NCBI RefSeq assembly: GCF_040712315.1
Contig: NC_134017.1
Location: forward strand, 6,354,001 to 6,418,000
DNA from: Castanea sativa
Taxonomy: Eukaryota; Streptophyta; Magnoliopsida; Fagales; Fagaceae
DNA: 64,000 bases
Direction: 5' to 3'
The notes under the pieces are model-generated. The model saw nothing but the letters and a program-made list of their open reading frames with translations. It searched no databases and had not been told where the DNA came from. A program made the translations under genes and the position numbers. How positions within the stretch are numbered: the first letter of the stretch is position 1; every line of letters starts with the position of its first letter. Of this stretch, positions 11,080-20,986 are shown one piece after another.

Positions 11080-12250
11080 ATTTAAAGCTGGATTTTGGCA
11101 ATTAGGAATCCATCCAAAAGAGAGATACAAGACAACGTTTTGCATCCCAGACCACCATTACCAATGGATTGTTATGCCTTTTGGTCTAAAAAATGCTCCA
11201 TCTCAATTTCAAAAGGCAATGATAATGTTGTTCCAACCAATTTTGACCAATGCATTAATCTATGGTGATGATATCCTCCTGTTCTCAAAAGATGAAGAAT
11301 CTCATGAAAAGTTGCTCATTGATTTTTATAAATTAGTGAAATTTTAAGGGATAATGCTTTCAAAGAAGAAAATGGCCATAGGAGCATCTTCTATAGACTT
11401 CTTGGAAGTAAACATTTCAAATAGAAAGTCTACCTTGTAGCCTCACATAGCGTTCTCTCTTGGTGAATTTCCAGATAAGCTTACAAGTACCAAACAGATA
11501 CAACAGTTTCTTGGAATTGTCAATTATATGTCAGATTCTATTCCAAAAATCTCCAAATACAAAGATTGTTTAGCTCAATTGTTGAAGAAATCTCCTCTAG
11601 AATGGAATTCTATTCATACGGAAGCAGTCCAACAATTGAAAAAATTAGCAGCAAAGCTTCCCTCGTTATAGATTCCAGGACTAGGCAAACGAGTTTTGTA
11701 GACAGATGCAAGTGATGAGTATTGGGCAGCAGCTCTCTTAGAAGAAGTTGATGGTAAGAGAAGTATTTGTGGATATAGCATTTAAGCCTTCAGAACTTCA
11801 TTACCATTCCACTTTCAAAGAAATCCTGGCAATTAAGCATGGGATTGAAAAATTCCAATTTCACCTTCTTGGTCATAATTTTCTAGTAAAAAAATGCTCC
11901 AATTTAAAAGAAAAATGCTTCCACATCCTCAATTACTTCGATGGTCAAATTGGTTTTCACAATGGTCTTTCCAAGTCAAGCGTATCAAAGGAAAAGATAA
12001 CCTTATCACTGATTACCTTTCTAGAAAACCTCGAGTTTTTAACACCACAACTATTCCTCCACCCCTGTGCATATATCCCATTACAGATCCATACTCATCC
12101 TCAGGATCTTCTTTTGCAAGCCCTAATGATATCCTTAATATGATAGAAAGCCTTCCCCCAGAAGTAAAAGACCAAATAAAGACCTTGACCTTTGAAGCCA
12201 GATTCAAAAGAATCATTAGAGTCCTCCATGATTACCTTAGAAAGCGCTAG
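11080..12250 (+). pseudogene. Endogenous pararetrovirus (Caulimoviridae) reverse transcriptase and RNase H remnant
   Basis: The reading frame starts abruptly near 11080, next to a short duplicated 'gattgaattacctct' phrase (11035-11080). Visible RT blocks are 'FWQLGIHP', 'MPFGLKNAPSQFQ' and 'YGDDILLFS', where the usual Tyr-Ile/Val-Asp-Asp is Tyr-Gly-Asp-Asp. RNase H follows with 'TDASDEYW', 'YHSTFKEILAIKHGIEKFQFHL' type blocks in shorter form and an ending like 'IKGKDNLITDYLSR'. The pairing of this RT with this RNase H and the absence of an integrase afterwards are typical of plant pararetroviruses rather than of Ty3 elements. Several stops (for example near 11345, 11441 and 11670) and frameshifts make it non-coding. 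Movement, coat and protease regions are missing on the left. Confidence 0.75.
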
Positions 12251-12394
12251 TGCCATTTTCTTGCTATCTTCCCTGATATAGACCAACCATGGAAAACCCT
12301 TTTTGCCTTTTGGATAACCAATTCGACAGTTGCACATTATCTCTACATGTGGTATTTGCTCAATGAGTATTACTTGTGTCTTCATTTTAAGCTA

Positions 12395-12868
12395 GAATTT
12401 TACAAATATATTTTCCCTCATGGAAATAGATATTTTCATAAATTCTGGTTTGATCTTTTGAAGAATGATGCTCATGATGGAGAATGGATAAAGTATCCTA
12501 AAACAGATCATCCAAGATTTGGACACAAGATCACTTCAGCTTGTTTAGTTGCTAAACTCAATTCTAAAAATGATGTCCATGCAGAAGGAATCTTCCACCC
12601 GGTAGAAATACATTAGGTTACTAATCTAGATGGCACTCTCCACACACATATGGATGTTTCTTGGGTCTCTTGTTACCATGCTCGCACAATGGCAGAATCC
12701 CTTAATAAGGGAATCTTACCTGAAATAGTACCAGCTGATCCAGAGGTTTGTAGACAACAGTGGTCACATGAAGATCATTGGGAAATGCCCAATCCTCTTA
12801 TTGGATATGATGACCCTTACTGTCATAACCATGATCCAGATGCTGATGTTGATAAAGAATGGTTCTAA
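12395..12868 (+). pseudogene. Possible downstream ORF of the endogenous pararetrovirus
   Basis: Follows the RNase H remnant in the same direction, with one stop at 12614-12616 between two open parts (12395-12613 and 12650-12868). The first part is rich in aromatic and basic residues ('KFWFDLLKNDAHDGEW'); the second ends acidic with 'DPDADVDKEWF'. I do not recognise a domain. Some Caulimoviridae carry a second ORF of unknown role after the polyprotein, which fits the position, but this is inference. Confidence 0.4.
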
Positions 12869-12889
12869 GGAAAGGATGGATGGGATTAG

Positions 12890-13560
12890 ACATTTCTAAC
12901 AATTAAAAAAAAAAAGGGTCCTAGAAACGTCTATGTACCGCCTTATCTTCAGCAGTCAGAGATATTTCTTACTTTTCCAGACCCATCTCTAGGAATGTAA
13001 ACCTTATCTTTACCCGTCAGAAGACTTTAAGGTTATCTACAAACTATACAAGCAGCCCCTACTATCCTTGACAGATGTCAACCATGAAGATGGCCCTTGC
13101 CATCCTTATCGTCATTTGCCAAATGATATTTACTCCTATATCATCAGCATATTTGGATGAAGATCACCAACAAGCTAGGCCCCCTTACCCAGTTTGACAA
13201 TTGTCCACCTAATTTCAAGACCCCTACTTTCCTTGACATTTGTCATCAAAGAGCCAGCCCCTACCCTTTGTAGAAACTCCTTATGCTCTAAATGTAAATT
13301 ATTTCTATAACTTATTGCCTATAAATAGGCCCTTTGTATCTTTGGAATGGACAGAGTGAAGAAAGCCCTTGTAAGATGTCTCTTGTTGTCTCTTATGTCT
13401 AATGTAAAAAAGCTACTAAATATAATAATATCTTTTAACTTATTGTATCCTGTTCTGTGTTCCATTCCTTATTTTCATGTTCTCTTTTATATGTTCTTAA
13501 CAATATATGTCATTAACCAGTTTCCATAATCTTCTTACACCCTTTTATTTCCAATAGTCA
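12890..13560 (+). promoter_or_regulatory. Pararetrovirus-like intergenic region and promoter
   Basis: A C- and T-rich stretch without ORFs that ends in TATAAATAG (13320-13328) followed by 'gccctttgtatctttggaatgg'. Position after the polyprotein and layout fit the genomic promoter of a Caulimoviridae member; the transcription start would be near 13350. Not proven. Confidence 0.45.
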
Positions 13561-13866
13561 TCACTTTCTGATGAGTGGTTGAGATGGAGAGGAAGAGAGA
13601 AATGAGACTGAGAGAAAAAAAAATTATTGTATAGATATATTATTTTAATATGTTGTATAGGAAAATAAAAGATGGGATATTAAGTGTGTTGTAAAATGGT
13701 ATAGTATAATAGATAAAATAGTTTTTAAGATGGTAAAATGGGATATATTTTACATACCGAATATGAATGCTCTAATTTATCATGCACTTGGCATGGGATG
13801 TTTAATGATGTTGGCTAAAGGATGCAAACAAATGCAAAAGATTAGGGACCAAGGATATATGGAAAC
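13561..13866. other. AT-rich spacer, possible MITE fragment
   Basis: AT-rich DNA ending in 'gaatgctctaatt', a phrase seen at the ends of common plant MITEs, but no partner terminus is visible. GAAAC at 13862-13866 is the left target duplication of element B. Confidence 0.35.
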
Positions 13867-14418
13867 TGATGACGTTGAGAATATCACCAGTAAGTTGCAA
13901 GCACCCTCCACAACTGATGAAACCTACAAACAGAAAACAAATAGACCTCAAGGAGAGCACCGGTGTGGTGCCGGCCGAAAACCCTCCGAAGGTCAAGTTA
14001 GAATTTCTTTTCAACCCTAAAGTGATAGAGTTGAGTCAGATATGCGTACATTTAGTCAAGGGGGTTTTGGATGTATTTATAGGGGTGTAGAGTCGGCCTT
14101 TTTTCCTTGATTACCAAGCTCTTTCCTTTCATGATCAAAACTCTTTCCATTCTCGTACCTTCAAGAATTCCTTTCCTTATAAAATTCCTTTGATTAAGGC
14201 TAATGTGTAGCACAAGAATTCTTGGTATTTACGTTTGCGTGAATCACACTCAAGGCCATGTCAGCCCTAATCTCATAGCGTGGTTTGAGGTAGCCTGGAG
14301 AGCGATGCATAATTTCTTTCCGTCCGTCTACCACCGATCCGTCCTCTTTAAGCCATATTTCCCGTCACCTTAATTTAATCATACCAGCCAGACCGTCATG
14401 TTAGTTTTACCCTCATCA
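13867..14418 (-). repeat. Element B 3' LTR (left end on the plus strand)
   Basis: 552 bp, TGATGACG...CCTCATCA. Read on the minus strand it follows the purine tract at 14419-14433. Nearly identical to 23191-23742 and to 25437-25988 (element C). Confidence 0.93.
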
Positions 14419-14433
14419 GATGCCCCCTCATTC
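14419..14433 (-). other. Polypurine tract of element B
   Basis: On the minus strand GAATGAGGGGGCATC directly before the LTR start TGATGAGG, the position of the plus-strand DNA primer. Confidence 0.7.
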
Positions 14434-14524
14434 CGTGATACCGCCATTTCTACGAAGCGGTTTCACGGAATGACAGTTATAGTTTCTGACGGACAGGCTG
14501 GAAGCTGTCATAAATGCTCAGGGA

Positions 14525-14608
14525 CACGTGGGGAGATTTCAATGGTCGTTTGCTGGAATCGAGGCGTCGCTTCGTTTACCGCGCCGTTCCCCCTATATAT
14601 ATATATCA
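14525..14608 (+). promoter_or_regulatory. Promoter-like region of the element B antisense gene
   Basis: A G-box core CACGTG at 14525-14530 stands about 65 bases before a TATATATATAT run (14594-14605). The antisense ATG is at 14888, after a 5'-UTR intron. G-box plus TATA at this distance is a common plant core promoter layout. It is separate from the LTR promoter, which faces the other way. Confidence 0.5.
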
Positions 14609-14755
14609 CCCACCGTATTCATTTTTACACATTTTAGAGAATTTTCTGATCAGAGCGCAACCGTCACCCCTTTTCAGAGAGCAACCGTCTCCTTTGGAAG
14701 CCGGGAAGCAACGTGGTGATAACTTTCTCCGTCGTGAGCGTCTCGTCGTTTACTT

Positions 14756-14880
14756 GTAAGTTTCTCTCACCGTCTGCTTGTAAGCTATCCTTATACAACG
14801 TTTCATTCTTTATTTCCCTTGTTGGTCCCGTCGTCGGTATAAATCTAGAGCCTTAGGCTTCCTTTACCCGTCATATGTAG
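14756..14880 (+). other. 5'-UTR intron of the element B antisense gene
   Basis: Donor CTT|GTAAGTTTC at 14756, acceptor CATATGTAG ending at 14880, seven bases before the ATG at 14888. The same donor (GTAAGTTT) and place occur in A and D. Confidence 0.6.
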
Positions 14881-14887
14881 GTGTCAG

Positions 14888-17091
14888 ATGTCTAGTGAGG
14901 CGTCAAGTAGTCAATCTTGTGCCCGCGAAGGAGCGGGTTATGAAGAGGTGTTCCCGTCAGGTCAAGCAGACCACGACACCTCCAGCGGGGAGAGGGAACC
15001 GTCGTCTGGCTCTCCTTCCCATGGGGAAGATGAAGGGCAAGATATGGACGGGTCAGAGTATGACTCGACTGACAGCCTGGACGGTGTCCACCCCCCGGTC
15101 CAATCCGTCATTGGTCCTAACGGCTTCAGGGAGTTCGTCCTGCTCCCTTTGTGGACGGTGAATGACTTTGTGTCAACCATCAAACCAGCGCACTTCAACA
15201 CGCTGAGGCAAAAATACCAAATACCCGACACCATATCCATCCGTCTACCATTCAAATCAGAAAAATGCTATTACTACGGTCTCGAAGACGTCGGTGTCTA
15301 CGAGCAAATGCTAAAGGCGGGTCTTCGATTTCCCCTAAGTGCATTGCACCGTCGTCTCCTCTAGTACCTAGGTCTGGCCGTCACCCAGATATCTCCGAAC
15401 GCATGGAGGGTTTTCCTAAGCGTCGAGGTATTGTACGGCGTTATGTCTGACGGAGCTAGACGGTTAACAGTGGAAGAATTTTTTCATTGTTACCGTCCGT
15501 CGGAAATTACCAAGTCAAGGGGAATGTACAGCTTTGTGCCGAGGAGTCCGGTACTTAGGCTTGTATCCGAGACCCCAGATTCTAATCATAACTGGAAGGG
15601 TCGTTATTTCTTCCTTCGCGGAGATAACTGGATGTGTCGTCCAGGCGACGACGACTACATGCCGGTTGATAAAACGTGGGGTATAATGCCCCCGTCTGGT
15701 ACGAGTCCGTCTACTCATTAATCGTCATTAATTTTCATTTTCATGGATTTTCTCTTAACCCCCTTTTTTTTTTTTTCTTTTTTTTTCTTTTTTTTACTAC
15801 AGCGAGGGACCGTCCACCTATCTCAACCGAACAGTTTGGTTTTCTGGAGAGAATCTTCCAAAAGACAAAGTTGTCTGAGCGGACCTGGTCGAAGCTTGTC
15901 ACATTGGACACGTTACATTGGTATTGTGACGGTCCTGAACCTACACCCATCGCCAGAAGATACGACACAGGTGTTCGCAAACGTAAGTTCTGGAATCTTT
16001 TCGTCAATAATCTGGCTTTATGTTTTTCCTTTGTTGACCGTCTTCTTTTGCAGAAATGGATGACGCCAGGAGACGGGCTATCATCAAACAACAAGCAGCA
16101 AAAAAGAAGCAGGGGGGCGATGCTTCAAGGGTGGATCCGTCACAGACGGCCCCTAAAAGGCCGTCTTCTGAGAGGTTGGACCGTCACTCTAAGAAGCAAA
16201 AACTTGTGACGGGCCTACCTGCCGGTCAGGGGTCCGGCACGGCAAAACCAGCGCCCAAGCTAGGAATTGGCAAGGGTAAGGTTTTGATGACCAACCCGGA
16301 CCCCGTCAAGGAGAAGCCCCCCGTCCTGCTTCGTGAAGACCCCCAATACGCTCTCCATCGTATTGGTTCCATCATAACCGACGAAGATTATGAAGATCTG
16401 GGGAACCATGCCACCGAGGCCATGGGGGAGACCTGTCTGTACAGCTTAGCCCAGGCCAGTTCCCGTCATAGGCCCATTCCGTCCTTTTCACTTCGTTTTG
16501 TTCTTATCCGTCCTGAACTTATTTTTATGCGAACTGTTGCAGGGTGTATTAATGGCGAAGGGCCTGTCAGACCGTTGCCTGGCCCAGGAAAGAGCCCTTG
16601 AACGGGTACGTGCTAAGGCAAAGGCAACGGCGGAAGAACTAGACGAATTGAAGCTATGGAAGGTCCGTCATGAGAAGAAGCTGGCGCTCTCCGAGCAGAC
16701 TCGCGAAAACTTAGAGAAGGAGGTGGAGCTGCTCAGGAAGACGGTGAAAGCCCACGACGACAATATCCTTCAAGCAAAAATCAATGCCGTCAGGGAGTGC
16801 CGAGATTCCGACGCCCTTCTGACGGAGCTTGGTTCCTCTTTTAGCGACGGGTTCGATGACTGCATCCGTCAGGTGAAAGCGTCGTTCCCTGACTTGGACT
16901 TAGCTCACATAACCATAGATGCTGAGGCCCGAACCCCTGCTCACCCCGTCGACTCTGAAGGAACTGACGAACTCTTTGGCGAGGTCCCAGGTGACGACGG
17001 GGTCGCTAAAGCTACAGAGGAAACGGCCGTCGCTGACTCTTTCCAGCCGTTGCCTGAAGGCCCTGAGGAACCCGTCATAGTTAAAGATTAG
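14888..17091 (+). pseudogene. Antisense gene of element B (putative gypsy-type 'transposase' family, PF04195-like), four coding exons, one premature stop
   Basis: I place exons at 14888-15698, 15803-15982, 16054-16454 and 16543-17091. Introns begin and end at G|GTACGA..CTACAG, C|GTAAGT..TTGCAG and CAG|GC..TTGCAG; all joints keep frame, giving 1941 nt (646 aa). The third intron has GC instead of GT at its donor. Residues 1-80 are acidic and Ser-rich. Residues about 75-280 form the conserved domain ('GLRFPLSALHRRLL' and 'KGRYFFLRGDNW'). Residues about 330-430 are basic with nuclear-signal-like Lys runs; about 465-560 form a coiled coil; the tail is acidic. Codon 159 (15362-15364) is TAG where CAG fits. 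It lies opposite to gag-pol, which preserves introns through retrotransposition. Function unknown; family name is recalled, not searched. Confidence 0.75.
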
Positions 17092-17300
17092 TGTAGTTTG
17101 TAGCGATTGGGAACAATTTTACTTTCTGTACTTTTTTAACTTGTTGTCGTTGAAATGTACTGTATCATTGACACTTTTTGCGTAATCCGTTCATATTTTG
17201 ACCCGTCATTTTATGCTTTGCATGATAGCTTCTGCATGTCTTGGACTATCCGTTCACTTTGATTGAATTTTAGTTTTTACTTTGCTTATTTATTTAGTGC
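17092..17300 (+). other. 3' flank of the antisense gene, no gene
   Basis: T-rich, with several CCGTC/CCGTTC words. Its inner part (from about 17247) is present in reverse complement up to the truncation of element C at 32011. Confidence 0.5.
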
Positions 17301-17712
17301 CTCAGTGGATCCGTCCACCGTATGGATAGAAGGTTTTTGAACGACCCGTCCACCTTATGGGCAAAGGGTCCGTTTGCTCTGTGGATTGCGAAATTCCATC
17401 GTTTGGGATGAACCGTCCATTTTGTGGACTTCGTGGTTTTTAACCTTTCAATTATCCGTCCTGATGATCCGTCCACTTTGTGGACTTTTAGGTTTCTTAC
17501 CCTTAGGATGATCCGTCCACTTTGTGGACTCGTAGGTTTCTCATCCTTTGGATGGTCCATCCACTTTGTGGACTTGTAGGTTTCTCATCGTTCGGATGAT
17601 CCGTCCACTTTGTGGACTCGTAGGTTTCTCATCCTTTGGATGATCCGTCCACTTTGTGGACTTGTAGGTTTCTCATCCTTTGGATGATCCGTCCATTTTG
17701 TGGACTTGTAGA
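17300..17712 (-). repeat. 44-bp tandem array of element B with the palindrome GTCCACAAAGTGGAC
   Basis: About seven clear units plus degenerate ones toward 17300. Each unit carries GTCCAC-3 nt-GTGGAC followed (minus strand) by 'ggatcatccaaaggatgag'. Element C has about nine clear units, so the unit number changes between copies. It lies between the integrase stop and the antisense gene. Confidence 0.9.
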
Positions 17713-17879
17713 CTTTCCAACAGCAAGTATTTCGTATTTTTTAAATAAAAATTCCTCTCATAAGTTCAGCAAACCAAATTGTCAATGGAAAAGGAAAACA
17801 TGAATTAAAAAGTAAAAACTATGACTGTCTAAATTTAAACTGAAAATAAGGTAGTAGGTATCGTCTTATGACTGCAACA
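17713..17879. other. Short AT-rich link between array and integrase stop
   Basis: AT-rich link matching 31299-31467 of element C; 3' untranslated sequence of the gag-pol transcript. Confidence 0.5.
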
Positions 17880-19751
17880 CTACTGGTAGTACTTCTTCAG
17901 GTGCTCCGTGTTCCAGGGGTGGCCCAACTTCCTTCCGTCTAATGTCTCCAGGTAGTACGTTCCTTTCCTGTGCCATGAGATGATTCTGTACGGGCCTTCC
18001 CAGTTAGGACCCAGCTTTCCTTGGGATGCATCCTTCGCAGCGCCAATCACTTTTCGTAACACTAGATCCCCAACCTTGAAGTCTCGGTGCCGGACCTTGG
18101 AGTTGTAGTGTTTCGCCATCATGTCTTGGTACCGCGCCAGTCTCTGGGCTGCTGCTGCCCTGACTTCATCGACAAGGTCAAGCTCTCGACGTAATGCTTC
18201 AATATTCTTGCTCTCGTCATAGCTTTCCACGCGGTAGCTCGTCAATCCCACTTCTGCCGGTATGAGGGCCTCAGCACCAAATGCCAATCGAAACGGTGTC
18301 TCTCCCGTCGGTGTTCTTGCCGTCGTTCTGTACGCCCATAGGACACTTGGTAGTTCGTCCGGCCATATGCCCTTTGCCCCCTCGAGCCGGGTCTTGATAA
18401 TCTTTAACAAGGACCGGTTCGTGACTTCAACTTGTCCGTTAGCCTGTGGGTGGGCGGGTGACGAGTAGTGATTCTTGATTCCCAGCTGAGAACAAAAATC
18501 TCGGAATGCTTCGTTGTCGAATTGCTTTCCATTGTCTGAGACGAGTACTCCCGGGATCCCATATCGACAAATAATACTTCTCCACACAAAGTTGCGAATG
18601 TTTTTCTCCGTAATAGTAGCGAGAGCTTCTGCTTCCACCCACTTGGTGAAGTAGTCGATACCAACCACCAAGAACTTCAGTTGCCTTGCCGCCATTGGAA
18701 ACGGACCCATGATGTCTAACCCCCATTGTGCGAACGGCCATGGAGCCGTCATGGGTGTGAGTTCCTCCGTTGGCTGTCTAATGAGATTGCCAAACCGTTG
18801 ACACTTGTCGCAGGCTCTGACGTACGTATGGGCATCCTTTTGCATTGTCGGCCAGTAGTACCCTGCTCGGAGTAGCTTGTGCACCAGAGACCTTGATCCC
18901 GAGTGGTTTCCACAAATTCCTTCGTGAACTTCCCTCATCACGTAGTCGGCTTCATCATGGCCGAGGCACCTTAGATACGGTCGGGAGAATCCTCTTTTGT
19001 AGAGGATGCCTTTAATCAGTACGAATCGGGCAGCCTTAACCTTCAATTTTCTTGCGTCTTCCCTGCTGTCTGGCAGCTTCCCGTCCTTGAGATACGCCAC
19101 GATCGGAGCCGTCCAATCGTCCTTAGTGCTTAATTCCTGTATCCGAACGTTATCTAGTAACGATGAATGTTGGACGAAGGACAATACCTGTTCTAGAGCG
19201 ATCATGGGTTCGGCCGAAGCAGCCTTGGCGAGTCGGTCCGCCTCTTGATTCTCTTCTCTTGGGACCTGAGCTATCGTGAATTGGAGGTTACTCGCTAGTT
19301 CCTTCACTTCTCCGAGGTACCTTCTCATTCGTTCATTCCTGCAATCATAGCTCCCATTAACTTGGCTGGCTACGACTTGAGAGTCGGAGTAGACTACTGC
19401 CTTCCTTGCCCCAGCTGCTATCGCAAGTTCCAATCCTACCACTAGGGCCTCATACTCTGCTTCGTTGTTCGTAGTGGGGAGCTCTAGACGGATCATGCAT
19501 TCAATCTTATCTCTTTCCGGGGTGTGGAGTACGACTCCGACTCCTCCCGCATGCTTATTGGAGGACCCGTTTATGTGAATTCTCCATGTGGGCGTCTCTT
19601 CTGCCCCCCGCTCCTCAGTTGTAGTGAATTCTGCGATGAAGTCTGCCAATATTTGCCCTTTCATTGCTGTTCGTGGCTGGTATCGGATATCGTACTCACT
19701 CAACTTAATCGCCCATAAAGCCATCCGTCCGGAAGTTTCTGGATTATTCAT
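17880..19751 (-). pseudogene. Element B RNase H and integrase part of pol
   Basis: 623-codon open frame, cut off from the upstream RT by a 1-base deletion near 19748-19755 compared with element C. It opens with the end of the RT-linked RNase H and a spacer ('KGQILADFIAEF'), then a second plant-type RNase H ('NGSSNKHAGGVG', 'NNEAEYEAL', 'YSDSQVV'), where the first catalytic Asp of the IDG/VDG motif is Asn (HINGSS against HIDGSS in C). Integrase follows: zinc finger with 'HEGICGNHSG' and 'CDKCQRFG', core Asp in 'WGLDIMGPF', Asp in 'VSDNGKQF' and Glu in 'ANGQVEVTNR', then a C-terminal 'NWEGPYRI' module. No chromodomain is seen. Confidence 0.85.
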
Positions 19752-20986
19752 TCCCTTTGCAGGGGCTGGTCCGTTAGGACTATTATGGGATGTGCTTGAA
19801 AATAGGGCTTCAGTTTTCGTGCCGCGGTTATAAGAGCGAAGGCAAGTTTCTCCATCCGTGGATATCTCTCCTCTGCACCCCTTAGCGCTCGGCTTACAAA
19901 GTACACGGGCTTCTGCATCTTCCCTTCCTCCCTGATGAGAGCTGCACTTACGGCCGCTGACGAGACGGCAAGGTATAGGAACAATTCCTCCCCTGGTGTG
20001 GACGGACTAAGCAGCGGCGGGGCGGAGAGATATGCTTTTAACTCTTCAAATGCCTTTTGGCATTCGTCCGTCCATTCGAAAGATCTTCTTAGTGTTTTGA
20101 AGAAAGGCAGACATTTGTCCGTTGCTCTTGATACAAACCTGTTTAGAGCTGCTATCTTCCCTGTCAAACTTTGCACTTCCTTCACCGTCCTTGGAGGAGA
20201 TAGCCCCATAATTGCTTTCACTTTCTCGGGGTTGACCTCAATGCCCCGCTGGGACACCATGAATCCTAGGAACTTTCCAGCGGTCACTCCGAATGCGCAT
20301 TTGCTTGGGTTCAGTTTCATTTTATACGTTCGAAGAGTGTTGAAAGTCTCCTGTAGGTCCCTCAGATGATCCGACACCTTTACGCTCTTCACCAGCATGT
20401 CATCCACGTAGACCTGGACGTTCCGGCCAATCTGGTGCGCGAACATTTTGTTCATCAATCTCTGGTACGTGGCTTCTGCATTCTTCAGTCCGAACGGCAT
20501 CACTTTGTAGCAGAAAAGCCCTTGGCTTGTCACAAACGATGTTTTCTCTTGATCTGTTTCCTCCAACTTGATCTGATTGTATCCTGAGAAGGCGTCCATG
20601 AAGCTCAACAACTCATGTCTAGCGGTGGAGTCCACTAAGGCGTCAATGCGTGGGAGCGGGTAACTGTCTTTAGGGCACGCTCTATTCAGATCCGTGAAGT
20701 CGACGCACATTCTCCACTTCCCATTTGACTTTTTGACCATCACCACGTTTGCCAGCCAGTCTGGGTAGTATATTTCCCGTATGAAGTTTGCTTCCCGTAG
20801 CTTCTGCACTTCCTCTACTGCGGCACGATCCCGTTCGGGGGCAAATGCGCGCTTCTTTTGTCGAACTGGAGAGAACGAAGGCGACACGTTCAATTTGTGG
20901 ACAATGACTGCCGGATCTATTCCTGGCATGTCATCATGGCTCCATGCGAATACGTCTTGGTTCTCTTTGAGGAACAAGAAGCGCAT
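19748..20986 (-). pseudogene. Element B reverse transcriptase and RNase H part of pol
   Basis: 412-codon open frame. RT blocks 'NGKWRMCVDFTDLN', 'PLPRIDALVD', 'MPFGLKNAEATYQR' and catalytic Tyr-Val-Asp-Asp (near 20400) are intact, followed by 'FLGFMVSQRGIEVNP' and the connection to RNase H ('YFVSRAL'). The frame is entered after a 2-base loss relative to element C near 20985, and ends early after 'DQPLQRE' through the 1-base loss shared with the next entry. Confidence 0.85.

Noticed and set aside
10864..11145. 93-codon minus ORF with a Phe run
   Set aside because: Driven by a poly-A stretch; overlaps the palindrome and the start of the pararetrovirus fragment.
17300..17712. Regularly spaced 44-bp repeats as a CRISPR array
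   Set aside because: The whole unit is repeated, with no unique spacers, and the array lies inside a plant retrotransposon.
18262..18741. Plus- and minus-strand ORFs inside pol of B (and the mirror ones in C at 30437-30916)
   Set aside because: They are shadows of the integrase frame; the same holds for the ORFs opposite gag and RT.
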